Shown here in pieces: positions 1-7,106 of a DNA stretch of 64,000 nt. The notes below the pieces were generated by a model. That model was not told the origin of the DNA. It ran no database searches and saw nothing but the letters and a program-made list of their open reading frames with translations. Both the position numbers and the translations under genes were made by a program. The stretch is from positions 1 to 64,000 of the forward strand of contig NZ_KZ626875.1 in the NCBI RefSeq assembly GCF_002911015.1, given 5' to 3'. The DNA is from Streptomyces populi. GTDB taxonomy: Bacteria; Actinomycetota; Actinomycetes; Streptomycetales; Streptomycetaceae. Positions within the stretch are counted from its first letter, which is position 1, and each line of letters opens with the position of its first letter.

Positions 1-1
1 C

Positions 2-1198
2 GGTGACCTCAGAGAGGCACTGGGAGAGTACGAGACCGGTGAACTCCTGGCCCGACGAGCCGGCTGGCTGTACGGCGAGGCGAAATGCCTCCAGGGCAGG
101 GGAGTGACCCTCAAGCTCCTGGGCGAGCCGCACAAGGCACCGCCCTTCTACCAGCGCACCCTCTCCATCTACCGAACCCTCGGCATGACCGGCGCCGAGA
201 AGACGATGCTGCTCAACACGGCTTCCCTGTACGGCACCCTCGGACAGCTCGCCGAGGCCGAGGAGGCGATCGTCCGGGCGCTCGCGCTCACCGATGACGC
301 GACAGGGGACCACATCCACGCCATGGCCCTTGTGAACTGGGCGCTGGTGCTACAGGAGCAGGCACGGTTCGACGAGGCGAAGCACGCTCTGCGCAGGTCC
401 CTGCTCGCCTCGCGGGACTCGGGTTCGCTCTACGCGCAGGCGGTGACACTGGAGACGCTGGCGCGGGTCCGCAGCGACGCCGGGCAGGACGCCCGCGCGA
501 TCCGGGCCTACGAGGACGCCCTCCGTCTCTCCCGGCAGGTCGGCAACCGCAACTGCCAAGTGGACTCCCTCACCGGCCTCGCCTCGGTGAAACTGCGTAC
601 CGGACAGATCGACGAAGCGGCCGAACACCTCGAGACGGCCAAAGACATCGCCGAGGAGACGGGCCACCTCACCGGAGTCGTCGAAATCCTCTTCCTGCGC
701 GGCGCCTTGAGCTGTGCGGCCGAGCGGTACGGCGACGCCCTGAACCACCTGGACAGATCCGCGGGCATGGCAGCGGAGGGCAACGTCCTCACGCTCCCGC
801 GCATCCGTACGGTCGCCGCCGTGGCGCTGCTGGAGACGGGCTCACTCGGCGAAGCCGCGAACTCCGCGGACCAGGCCGCCGAATTCGCCCGACGATCAGG
901 TCAACGACTGCTGTGCGCCAGGGCGTTGACGGCCAGGGCCGCCATCCACGAGGCAGCCGGTGACATCCGCCGCGCGCGGGCGGTACGGGACGAGGCCCAG
1001 GCCCTCTTCGCCGCCATAGGCACCCCGGTCCACTTCCGGACATCCGCGTTCTGGCGGACCGAACCGGGCGCGCGACCCGCAGGCCCGGTACGCCGCCGCC
1101 CCCGGCCGGAGCTGCCGGCCGACGCGGAATCCCGCTTCGAGACGTACTTGACCCGCCACTTCGACGACGTCACCACCGAACCGTCCGCCGGCTCATGA
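2..1198 (+). CDS. TPR-repeat protein, 5' end outside the window
   Basis: The frame is open from the first bases of the window to a TGA at 1196-1198, so only the C-terminal ~398 residues are present. The protein is a run of degenerate tetratricopeptide repeats (alternating Ala/Leu-rich helices with A-x-x-x-Y/L-x-x-A-L patterns, for example around MTLKLLGEPHKA and ARFDEAKHALRRSLL). No DNA-binding or ATPase domain is seen in this part. In Streptomyces such C-terminal TPR arrays commonly end AfsR-like or LAL/STAND regulators, and the gene converges on a SARP regulator whose last codon abuts its stop. It may therefore be the TPR part of a large regulator, but the decisive N-terminus is missing. 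Function is inferred only. Confidence 0.75.
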   Translation, partial: GDLREALGEYETGELLARRAGWLYGEAKCLQGRGVTLKLLGEPHKAPPFYQRTLSIYRTLGMTGAEKTMLLNTASLYGTLGQLAEAEEAIVRALALTDDATGDHIHAMALVNWALVLQEQARFDEAKHALRRSLLASRDSGSLYAQAVTLETLARVRSDAGQDARAIRAYEDALRLSRQVGNRNCQVDSLTGLASVKLRTGQIDEAAEHLETAKDIAEETGHLTGVVEILFLRGALSCAAERYGDALNHLDRSAGMAAEGNVLTLPRIRTVAAVALLETGSLGEAANSADQAAEFARRSGQRLLCARALTARAAIHEAAGDIRRARAVRDEAQALFAAIGTPVHFRTSAFWRTEPGARPAGPVRRRPRPELPADAESRFETYLTRHFDDVTTEPSAGS

Positions 1199-1984
1199 TG
1201 CCAGGGCGTGCGGAGCCGGACGGCCGGTACGAATGCCGTCGTCCCTGCGCAGGATCCGCTCGTGCAGATCACGCAGGTCACGCCCGGGTTCGTCGCCGAG
1301 CCTGTCCACCAGCTCGGAGCGGATCCGATGGAAGCACCGCAGCGCCTCGTCCTGACGCCCGCTACGGTACAAGGCCAGCATCAGCAGGCCGGCGACCCTC
1401 TCGTCGAGGGAGTACTCGCGGGCCAGCTCGTGCAACTGGGGCAGGTAGTCGTCATGACGGTTCAACCGCAGCCCCGCTTCAGCGCTGTTCAGCACCACGG
1501 CTCGCCATTCATGGCGCAGCGTCACGCGTACCCCGTCCGCCCACCCCGTGCGGATGCCGGACAGCGGATCACCGTGCCACAAGGAGAGCGCCTCTTCGTA
1601 CAGGCGCAGCGCCTGTACGTCCTCCTCCCGGGAGACGGCTTCCCTGGCCTGCCGGACGAGTGCACGAAAGCGGCAGGCGTCGACGGCCGCCGTGTCGATC
1701 ACCAGGACGTACCCTCCCTGCCGCCGGATCACCTCACCCGCCTCCTCGCCGGTACCGAGGACACGGAGAGCTTTCCGCAGCCGGGTCACCAACGTGTAGA
1801 GCGCGTTGAGCGGGTGAGCCGGAGCCGCGTCCTGCCAGATCCGGTCGATGACGTTCTCGTCGGACACGAAGGTGTTGGGCGACGAGGCCAGCGCGGCCAG
1901 CAGGGCCCTGACCGCGGGAGAGGCCGAGACCCGGTTCCCGTGGTCGGTGCGCAGCTCGATGCAGCCGAGGAGTTGAACGTTCAC
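1193..1984 (-). CDS. SARP-family transcriptional activator (winged helix + BTAD)
   Basis: The protein has an N-terminal winged-helix (Trans_reg_C-like) segment beginning NVQLLGCIELRTD and containing a conserved LLAALA...V..D.VIDRIW stretch, followed by a bacterial transcriptional activation domain of helical TPR type (about residues 105-250) with the typical ALYRSGRQDEALRCFHRIR segment. This is the AfsR/DnrI/RedD architecture of short SARPs, which activate secondary-metabolite genes by binding heptameric direct repeats. I chose the GTG at 1984 because GGGGGA lies just upstream; an in-frame ATG at 2017 would add 11 residues. Its 3' end overlaps the preceding convergent gene by a few bases. No biosynthetic cluster is visible here except a monooxygenase next door, so its target is unknown. 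Confidence 0.85.
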   Translation of the reverse strand: MNVQLLGCIELRTDHGNRVSASPAVRALLAALASSPNTFVSDENVIDRIWQDAAPAHPLNALYTLVTRLRKALRVLGTGEEAGEVIRRQGGYVLVIDTAAVDACRFRALVRQAREAVSREEDVQALRLYEEALSLWHGDPLSGIRTGWADGVRVTLRHEWRAVVLNSAEAGLRLNRHDDYLPQLHELAREYSLDERVAGLLMLALYRSGRQDEALRCFHRIRSELVDRLGDEPGRDLRDLHERILRRDDGIRTGRPAPHALAS

Positions 1985-2205
1985 GCCGATCCCCCGATGG
2001 TGTGTGTCGGTCATGTGCCCACTGTGCGGGAGCGGCGCTCGGATGCTGCATGGATCGTGCATGGCTGCCGGTGCGGGCGTGCGGCCCCGATGGCGTCCGG
2101 ACCGGCCGTGCTCGTGGGCGCCGTAGCCGGCCCGGGCGCACACCTCGGCCAGGGCTTCGGCACCCGGCCTGCGGGTTTCGCCGGGCGGCGGGACGTGACG
2201 GCGGG

Positions 2206-3381
2206 CTACGGACGCCGGGGCCGGCAGTAGTCCGGCAGGGGGGTGGCGTTTTTCGCCTGAAGGCGGCGGTCCAGCCCGCCCATCGCATTCATGAGCGGGA
2301 GGCGGGCGAAGGCGTCGCGCACGAACCGGCCGCCCACGGTCCTGGGGATCATGATGCGGACGTTGGGCCCGATCTGCTGCCTCCTGTCGACCAGCGGCCG
2401 GTGGACGGTCTGGTAGCGGGGGAGGGCGGCCCGGTGGTCGCCGTTCGCGGCAGCCAGTTCACCGGCCAGGCGGTAGGCACCGACGAGCGCCAGTTCCGCG
2501 CCGGCGCCCGACGCGGGGGACGCGCACCAGGCGGCGTCCCCGACGAGCGCGACGCGGCCGTTGTGCCAGGACCCCATCCTGACCTGGCCCAGGGCGTCGA
2601 AGTAGAACTCCGGGTCGGCGAGAGCCGAGTCGAGAAGTTCCCGGGTCCGCCACGACCTGTCTTCGGCGAACCGCTCGCTGACCAGGCGCTTGTGCTCCGT
2701 GACGTCGTGGCGGTCGTATTCCAGCGGCGCGGAGCGGAACATGAAATAGGCCTTGGCCTGGGCGTGATTCCCGGAACGGTAGATCCCGGTCATGCGGCCC
2801 GGGGTGTTGAACATCGTCACCCAGCGGTCCTCGCCGAGGGAGGCGTCGGCGTCGGCGAAGGCGAAGTAGTGATCCTTGAAGCGGACGAACCGTTCCTCCG
2901 CTCCGAAGGCGAGCCGGCGGACGGTGGAGTGCATCCCGTCGGCGCCGACGACCAGGTGGAAGCGACGGCTGGGCGCCCGTTCGAAGGTGACGAGCACGCC
3001 GTCGTCGTCCTGCTCCAGGCGCTGGATGGAGTCGCCGAACAGGTACTCGGTGTCGGTCACCTGATCCAGCAGCGCGACCAGGTCGCCTCGCATGATTTCC
3101 ACGGAGGCCGGGTCTTGTGTGCCGACCCGGGCGACGGCCCGGTCCGAGGAGTCGACGAACTTCATCCCCTGGATGTCGGTGGCCAGCTCACGGACCCGGG
3201 ACATGATCCCCGTCCGCTCGGCGACCTCGACGGCCTGGGCGCGCACGTCCACCCCGTTGCCGCCGGTGCGCAGTGCCGGAGCCCGCTCGACCACCGTGGT
3301 CCGAAAGCCGTGCCGGGCCAGCCAGTGCGCCAGGGCCAGACCGGCGATGCTTGCCCCGGAGATCAGGATCCGCTCGTTCAT
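2206..3381 (-). CDS. FAD-dependent monooxygenase (PHBH/UbiH type)
   Basis: This 391-residue flavoprotein follows the class A aromatic hydroxylase plan. It has an N-terminal Rossmann fold with ISGASIAGLALAHWL (GxGxxG-type) at residues 6-20, an acidic-basic VVER at the end of strand 2, the DG motif VVGADGMHSTVRR near residue 160, and the GD motif VALVGDAAWCASPASGAGAEL near residue 280. Enzymes of this group use NAD(P)H, FAD and O2 to hydroxylate aromatic or polyketide substrates, including antibiotics such as tetracyclines and rifamycins. The gene is divergent from a TetR regulator with a repeated operator between them, the usual arrangement of an inducible detoxifying or tailoring enzyme. The substrate cannot be read from sequence. 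Confidence 0.9.
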   Translation of the reverse strand: MNERILISGASIAGLALAHWLARHGFRTTVVERAPALRTGGNGVDVRAQAVEVAERTGIMSRVRELATDIQGMKFVDSSDRAVARVGTQDPASVEIMRGDLVALLDQVTDTEYLFGDSIQRLEQDDDGVLVTFERAPSRRFHLVVGADGMHSTVRRLAFGAEERFVRFKDHYFAFADADASLGEDRWVTMFNTPGRMTGIYRSGNHAQAKAYFMFRSAPLEYDRHDVTEHKRLVSERFAEDRSWRTRELLDSALADPEFYFDALGQVRMGSWHNGRVALVGDAAWCASPASGAGAELALVGAYRLAGELAAANGDHRAALPRYQTVHRPLVDRRQQIGPNVRIMIPRTVGGRFVRDAFARLPLMNAMGGLDRRLQAKNATPLPDYCRPRRP

Positions 3382-3400
3382 GGACAGCCGTTCTCCCGCT

Positions 3401-3449
3401 AGACTAAGTGGAATAGGCGTTCCAGTAGATTATGTGGAAGGTGCGTTTC
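3401..3449. promoter_or_regulatory. Repeated operator between monooxygenase and TetR genes
   Basis: Two similar 23-bp units start at 3401 and 3427, exactly 26 bp apart (16 or more of 23 positions identical; both begin AGA-T and contain GTGGAA...GCGTT). The first unit contains a perfect inverted repeat TGGAA-6-TTCCA at 3409-3424. The pair lies between the start codons of the divergent monooxygenase (3381) and TetR (3458) genes, so it is the best candidate for the TetR-family operator. The second unit reaches almost to the TetR start, consistent with autoregulation. Inference from position and symmetry. Confidence 0.6.
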
Positions 3450-3457
3450 ACTTGTCA

Positions 3458-4021
3458 ATGTCCTCCGGAACCCCACGCCGGGCCGACGCCCTGCGCAACC
3501 GCCAACTCGCACTCGACGCGGCCACCGCACTGCTGGCCGAGCCCGGCACACCTCTCACGGTCGAGAACATCGCCAGGAGGGCCGGGCTGGGAGCGGCCAC
3601 CGTCGTGCGCACGTTCGGCGGCAAGGACGCCCTGCTCGACGCGGCGGTCTCCGATCTGCTCGCCCCGGTCGTCCAACGGGCCCGCGACCTGCTCGCCGAG
3701 ACCGCGCCCGGACAGGCCCTGGGCCTCTTCCTGGGCGAGCTGATCGCCTTCCAGGCCACGCACCACTCCGTCAGCGACCACGTGGAGGGGCTGAACATGC
3801 CCGCCACCGCCGCCCTGCGCGGTGACCTCGCCCGCGTGATGGAGGAGATGGTCGAACGAGCCCAGCGCGACGGCGCCGTCCGCACCGACATCGACCCCGC
3901 TGTGGCGACCGGCCTGATCGGCCGGACCGCCCTCGCGATCGCCCGCGCCCAGCCCCGCTCCCGGCAACTCGTCGACGCCTACCTCACCGTCCTGCTGCAA
4001 GGCCTCCGTCCGCCTGCCTGA
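3458..4021 (+). CDS. TetR-family transcriptional regulator
   Basis: The protein has 187 residues. An N-terminal TetR helix-turn-helix occupies about residues 14-60 (ALDAATALLAEPGTPLTVENIARRAGLGAATVVRTFGGKDAL), and an all-helical C-terminal ligand domain follows. The length and pattern fit a repressor of the adjacent divergent monooxygenase. The ATG at 3458 places the HTH at the normal distance from the N-terminus but has no strong ribosome binding site; a TTG at 3452 or GTG at 3434 behind GGAAGG are alternatives. The recognition helix sequence and the repeated site upstream support autoregulation. Confidence 0.9.
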   Translation: MSSGTPRRADALRNRQLALDAATALLAEPGTPLTVENIARRAGLGAATVVRTFGGKDALLDAAVSDLLAPVVQRARDLLAETAPGQALGLFLGELIAFQATHHSVSDHVEGLNMPATAALRGDLARVMEEMVERAQRDGAVRTDIDPAVATGLIGRTALAIARAQPRSRQLVDAYLTVLLQGLRPPA

Positions 4022-4063
4022 CGAAGCGGCCGGCGCCCGCTCCGGCCGTCGAAAGGACGGGTG

Positions 4064-4570
4064 TCAACCGAAGATCACGGTGGGTTCGCCGGTGTACCAG
4101 GTGTTGTCGATGCGAAGCCGGCGGATGACCCAGCGGTCGCCGTCGCGGACCAGGTCGACGTCGTAGGGGTTCTTCAGCAGCGCGTGTGTGGCGGGGTCGG
4201 CGACGAGCACGTGCTGGGCCTCCACCAGGGCGGTGAGCCGTGCGGTGTCGCCGTCGATCGTGATCCGCGTGTTGGTGATCTGGTGCGTGGTGTCCACCCG
4301 GCCGATGAACAGGGCCAAAATGGTGGTGACGATGGTGTCGCGCCCGGACATCAGCGGCGGCTCGGACCCCCACTTGGAGGCGGCCGGGCGGAAGTCCAGC
4401 TCGGCGTCGGCGGCGAAGGCCGAGGCGAACAGCCCCTCGTCCTTGAGGTCCTGGCCCAGGCCGAAGCGGTAGAGCGCATCGGTGATCTCCGCCCGGTCCC
4501 CGAGTTCCGCGACGACCGTGGTGGTGTCGTGCGCGGGGGTGGTCAGGGCGCGGTCGCGGGTGACGTACAT
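4064..4570 (-). CDS. SnoaL-like / NTF2-fold protein
   Basis: This 168-residue protein matches the SnoaL_4-like pattern: an N-terminal helix (DRAEITDALYRFGLGQDLKD), FASAFAADAELDF, then beta strands with TTHQITNTRITIDGDTARLTALVEAQH and a C-terminal DRWVIRRLRIDNTWYTG. Members of this fold act as polyketide cyclases, dehydratases or small-molecule isomerases, but many in this subgroup have no proven activity. AGGAGA lies 5-6 bases before the ATG. The gene is divergent from a LysR regulator, which is probably its controller. Confidence 0.85.
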   Translation of the reverse strand: MYVTRDRALTTPAHDTTTVVAELGDRAEITDALYRFGLGQDLKDEGLFASAFAADAELDFRPAASKWGSEPPLMSGRDTIVTTILALFIGRVDTTHQITNTRITIDGDTARLTALVEAQHVLVADPATHALLKNPYDVDLVRDGDRWVIRRLRIDNTWYTGEPTVIFG

Positions 4571-4642
4571 GATGTTCTCCTGTACAGATGAGGTGGCCTT
4601 CCGACGCCTCTGATCCTGCTGCGGTCCTGACAGGGCATCAAC

Positions 4643-4654
4643 GCGCACCTGCGC
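4643..4654. promoter_or_regulatory. Candidate LysR-binding inverted repeat
   Basis: The short perfect palindrome GCGCA-CC-TGCGC lies between the divergent SnoaL-like gene and LysR gene. Its position suits a LysR-type recognition site, but short GC palindromes arise easily in this DNA. Confidence 0.3.
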
Positions 4655-4696
4655 AACGGTCGTGAAGCCTCGATTAACGGTGGGAGGGTGCGGGGG

Positions 4697-5602
4697 ATGC
4701 TGGAGCGGCACGAGCTGGAGGCGTTCCTGACGCTCGCCGAGGAGCTGCACTTCGGCCGCTCCGCCGAGCGGCTGCACGTCTCCACGGCACGGGTCAGCCA
4801 GATCATCGCCAAACTGGAGCGCCGCGTCGGCGTCCCGTTGTTCAACCGCACCAGCCGCCGGGTGGAGCTGTCCCCGGTGGGACGACGGCTGTACGAAGAG
4901 ACGCGCCCCGCCTGGTCCCGGATCACCGACGCGTTCGAGCGGGCCGTCGACGCGGGACGGGGCCTGACCGGGCTGCTGCGGGTCGCCTTCACCGGGCCGG
5001 CGGCGGGCCAGCTGCTGGTCGGGGCCACGCGGGTGTTCCGCGACCGGCACCCCGACTGCGATGCCCGGATCAAAGAGGCGCATCTGCCGGAAGTCCTGCC
5101 GTGGCTGCGCAGCGGCGAGGTGGACATCGCGCTGACCTGCCATCCGATCCACGAGGAGGGCATCGTCATGGGGCCGGTCCTGGTGCGGGAGGCACGCATG
5201 CTCGCTGTGCCGACAGGGCATCCGTTCGCCCGCCGCGCGACCGTCTCCGTCGAGGATCTGGCTCGCGTGACCGTGCTGCAGATTCCCGAGACACTGCCGG
5301 AATCCCTGCGTGAGGACCGCGCCCCGCGCCGGACTCCCTCCGGGAGGCCGATCGCACTCGGACCGTCGGCCATGACGTTCAACGAGACGCTGACACTCGT
5401 GGGCGCCGGGGAGGGGGTCTTCACCGTCGGTGCCCACACGAGGCGCTACTTCGCCCGCCCCGACGTCGTCTATGTCCCCTTCGAGGATGCCGCGTCAGTG
5501 GACTGGGGCCTGGTATGGCCCGCGGACGGTGCGACAGCCCGCATTCGTGCCTTCAGCGAGGCGGCACTCGACCTGGCGCAGGCACCCGCGTCGAACGCCT
5601 GA
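4697..5602 (+). CDS. LysR-family transcriptional regulator
   Basis: A 301-residue LTTR. The N-terminal winged HTH covers about residues 3-62 (LERHELEAFLTLAEELHFGRSAERLHVSTARVSQIIAKLERRVG...LFNRTSRRVELSPVG), and a periplasmic-binding-protein-like effector domain follows (GLLRVAFTGPAAGQLL onward). I prefer the ATG at 4697, with GGGAGG about 9 bases upstream, over the GTG at 4688. It is transcribed away from the SnoaL-like gene, the classic LTTR-target arrangement. No inducer can be deduced. Confidence 0.92.
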   Translation: MLERHELEAFLTLAEELHFGRSAERLHVSTARVSQIIAKLERRVGVPLFNRTSRRVELSPVGRRLYEETRPAWSRITDAFERAVDAGRGLTGLLRVAFTGPAAGQLLVGATRVFRDRHPDCDARIKEAHLPEVLPWLRSGEVDIALTCHPIHEEGIVMGPVLVREARMLAVPTGHPFARRATVSVEDLARVTVLQIPETLPESLREDRAPRRTPSGRPIALGPSAMTFNETLTLVGAGEGVFTVGAHTRRYFARPDVVYVPFEDAASVDWGLVWPADGATARIRAFSEAALDLAQAPASNA

Positions 5603-5610
5603 CCGTCACC

Positions 5611-5628
5611 GACGGCCCGGACGCCGTC
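5611..5628 (+). terminator. Short hairpin after the LysR gene
   Basis: GACGGC-CCGGAC-GCCGTC lies 8 bases past the LysR stop codon. It has 6-bp arms and no T-run, which is common for Streptomyces terminators. Weak evidence. Confidence 0.35.
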
Positions 5629-5895
5629 CGGGCAGAGCGCGCGAGCACCGGACCGGCGACCCGCAGCCCAGCACTCCCGGCGAAGCCGACCACGCTTCAT
5701 GCTCGCAGAGATGAGTGGTTCCGAGAGATCACGGCCCTCCGCCGGGGGCGCGGCCGGCTGAAGGCGGTCGGCGCTCACCCGCAGCCGCCTGCCCCGTTGA
5801 GCGTGGCTTCGTCCATCACCGCCTCCGGCTTTCTCCACGGGATCGGGCTCCGGCGGTTGTCCACCTGGAGGACAGGCAACTGATCCGCTGCGGAG

Positions 5896-5945
5896 CCGGT
5901 GTTCACGAGGACCGGCAGTACCGGTGCTCACGAGAACCGGCAGCA
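5896..5945. repeat. Two tandem 25-bp units
   Basis: The unit begins CCGGTG, continues TCACGAG-ACCGGCAG and is present twice without a gap, with three mismatches between the copies. A third CCGGT follows at 5946. It lies upstream of the palindrome and lipoprotein gene and could be regulatory or a slippage product. Confidence 0.6.
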
Positions 5946-6008
5946 CCGGTCGTCCCGTCTCGCCGAAGTCTGCTCACGCCTCACTCGAAGTTGAGCGAAT
6001 ACCCCTGC

Positions 6009-6034
6009 CCACTTGAGTACTCGTACTCAAGTGG
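6009..6034. promoter_or_regulatory. Perfect 26-bp palindrome upstream of lipoprotein gene
   Basis: Two perfect 12-bp arms (CCACTTGAGTAC and its complement) are separated by TC. The element is AT-richer than its surroundings and ends 29 bp before the ATG of the lipoprotein gene at 6064. The size and near-perfect dyad symmetry fit a dimeric regulator operator, or a hairpin in the 5' leader. No regulator gene is adjacent to it in the same orientation. Confidence 0.65.
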
Positions 6035-6063
6035 AGGCGGTGGCTTGATCGGAGACTTGGCGC

Positions 6064-6699
6064 ATGAGACGAACCCCGGCCCCGACCAGCACGGCCACCC
6101 GCTCCCCGCGCCGCCTGCGGCCCGTGCTCGCGATGACGGCTCTCGCCGCACTGACGCTCACCGCCTGCGGCACCGAGAAGGCAGCCGTCGGCGGACCGCG
6201 GAGCAACCCCGCTGACACCGCCGGGGACCGGTCCGGCGAGGCCTTCGCGAAGATGCTGAGCGAGGTCGCGCAGCAGTGTCCCCCGAGTGCTCCGCCCGAG
6301 GCGCCGCCGACCGGTCCGGCGCGGACGCTGCCGTCCGGGGCGACACCGCCGAGCGACGCGATCGAGCCGATCGCCCCCACGGCCGGGCCGGAGGTGGAGC
6401 TGAACGCTCGCGACTGGTGCGCGAGCAACCTCCATGAAGAGCGCGTCACCCAGGCGCTGTGGGATCTGGAGGATCCCACCCCGGCCAAGGTCAGGGCGGC
6501 CCTGAACGGCCTCGGCTACATCGACGAGCGCATCCACGGCCTCGAGCGGTCCGGTACGGCCACGCGGTTCTTCCTCGACCTGCGCGAGCGGGGCGGGCGG
6601 CTCTGCCTGGACGGCTCGGCAGCCGGCGAGGAGACCGTCGTCGACAAGTGCGTGGCCCCCGCGACCGGACCGTTCAAGGCCGGCGAACGGAAAGTATGA
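6064..6699 (+). CDS. Putative secreted lipoprotein
   Basis: The 211-residue product begins with a basic stretch (MRRTP...RSPRRLR), then a hydrophobic core (PVLAMTALAALTLTAC) ending in the lipobox LTAC with Cys about residue 38, so it should be lipid-anchored on the outer face of the membrane. The mature part has a Pro-rich spacer and a C-terminal alpha/beta segment with two Cys (RLCLDG and VDKCV) that could form a disulphide. GGAG lies 9 bases before the ATG. I recognise no enzyme family. The preceding palindrome probably controls it. Confidence 0.8.
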   Translation: MRRTPAPTSTATRSPRRLRPVLAMTALAALTLTACGTEKAAVGGPRSNPADTAGDRSGEAFAKMLSEVAQQCPPSAPPEAPPTGPARTLPSGATPPSDAIEPIAPTAGPEVELNARDWCASNLHEERVTQALWDLEDPTPAKVRAALNGLGYIDERIHGLERSGTATRFFLDLRERGGRLCLDGSAAGEETVVDKCVAPATGPFKAGERKV

Positions 6700-6984
6700 A
6701 GTCCGGCTTCCGTCTCCTGGGCGGCGTTGACAGGAGACGTCGGTGCCGTCGCTTCTCGTGGACAGACTGATCTCGTGGACAGACTGAGCGCGTGTCAGCG
6801 TGCCGGCGAAGAGGCGGTGTTCCGGCCCTGCGCAATTCAGCGTGCGTGGGGCACCGGGTGACGCCTGCCTCGCCGGGCGCCGCCCCGGACGCCCCCGGTG
6901 CGTGCGGCTGCCATGACGAGGGCGGAAACAGAGTGCTGCGACATCGCTCTCCTGTTACGCTCGCATGCATGATCACGCTTTCGC
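6700..6984. other. Intergenic region without recognisable gene
   Basis: No supported coding frame. GTGGACAGACTGA appears twice at about 6759 and 6776, an apparent small direct duplication. The promoter of the metG-like gene should lie in the right part, before its structured leader. Confidence 0.5.
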
Positions 6985-7065
6985 CTCAGCACCGGATGAT
7001 GCCCCGTCGACGGGGCTGCTGAGAACGGACGCGTACCGCATCCGAGGCCCCGGGACGGGGCCTCG
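6985..7065 (+). promoter_or_regulatory. Structured 5' leader of the metG-like gene
   Basis: The first stem is CTCAGCA (6985-6991) with TGCTGAG (7017-7023). It carries a capping palindromic helix (GCCCCGTCGACGGGGC, 7001-7016) and a 9-base one-sided bulge CCGGATGAT (6992-7000) containing an ATG triplet. Bases 6993-6998 (CGGATG) are complementary to 7039-7044 (CATCCG), so a pseudoknot or switch is possible. A strong 9-bp hairpin (7043-7065) follows, overlapping that partner by two bases, then AGGAGG and the ATG. The set looks like a regulatory RNA with two exclusive folds. GTACCGC at 7033-7039 recalls part of a T-box motif, but the UGGN element is absent, so class is undetermined. Confidence 0.45.
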
Positions 7066-7106
7066 ATCGTTGTGCGACCAGGCCTCGCTACCCGGTAGGA
7101 GGACCG

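Larger units (their letters stand above)
5603..6063. other. Intergenic region with repeats, no convincing gene
   Basis: Open frames here lack a ribosome binding site, family resemblance or codon bias. The region holds a hairpin (5611-5628), two tandem 25-bp units (5896-5945) and a 26-bp palindrome (6009-6034) just upstream of the lipoprotein gene. Confidence 0.6.

Noticed and set aside
1193..5602. A secondary-metabolite gene cluster
   Set aside because: A SARP, a monooxygenase and a SnoaL-like protein are suggestive, but no polyketide, peptide or terpene synthase is present.
7032..7066. T-box riboswitch upstream of metG
   Set aside because: GTACCGC resembles part of the T-box but the UGGN element is missing and no typical stem I with its conserved loops is seen. 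Reported only as an unclassified structured leader.
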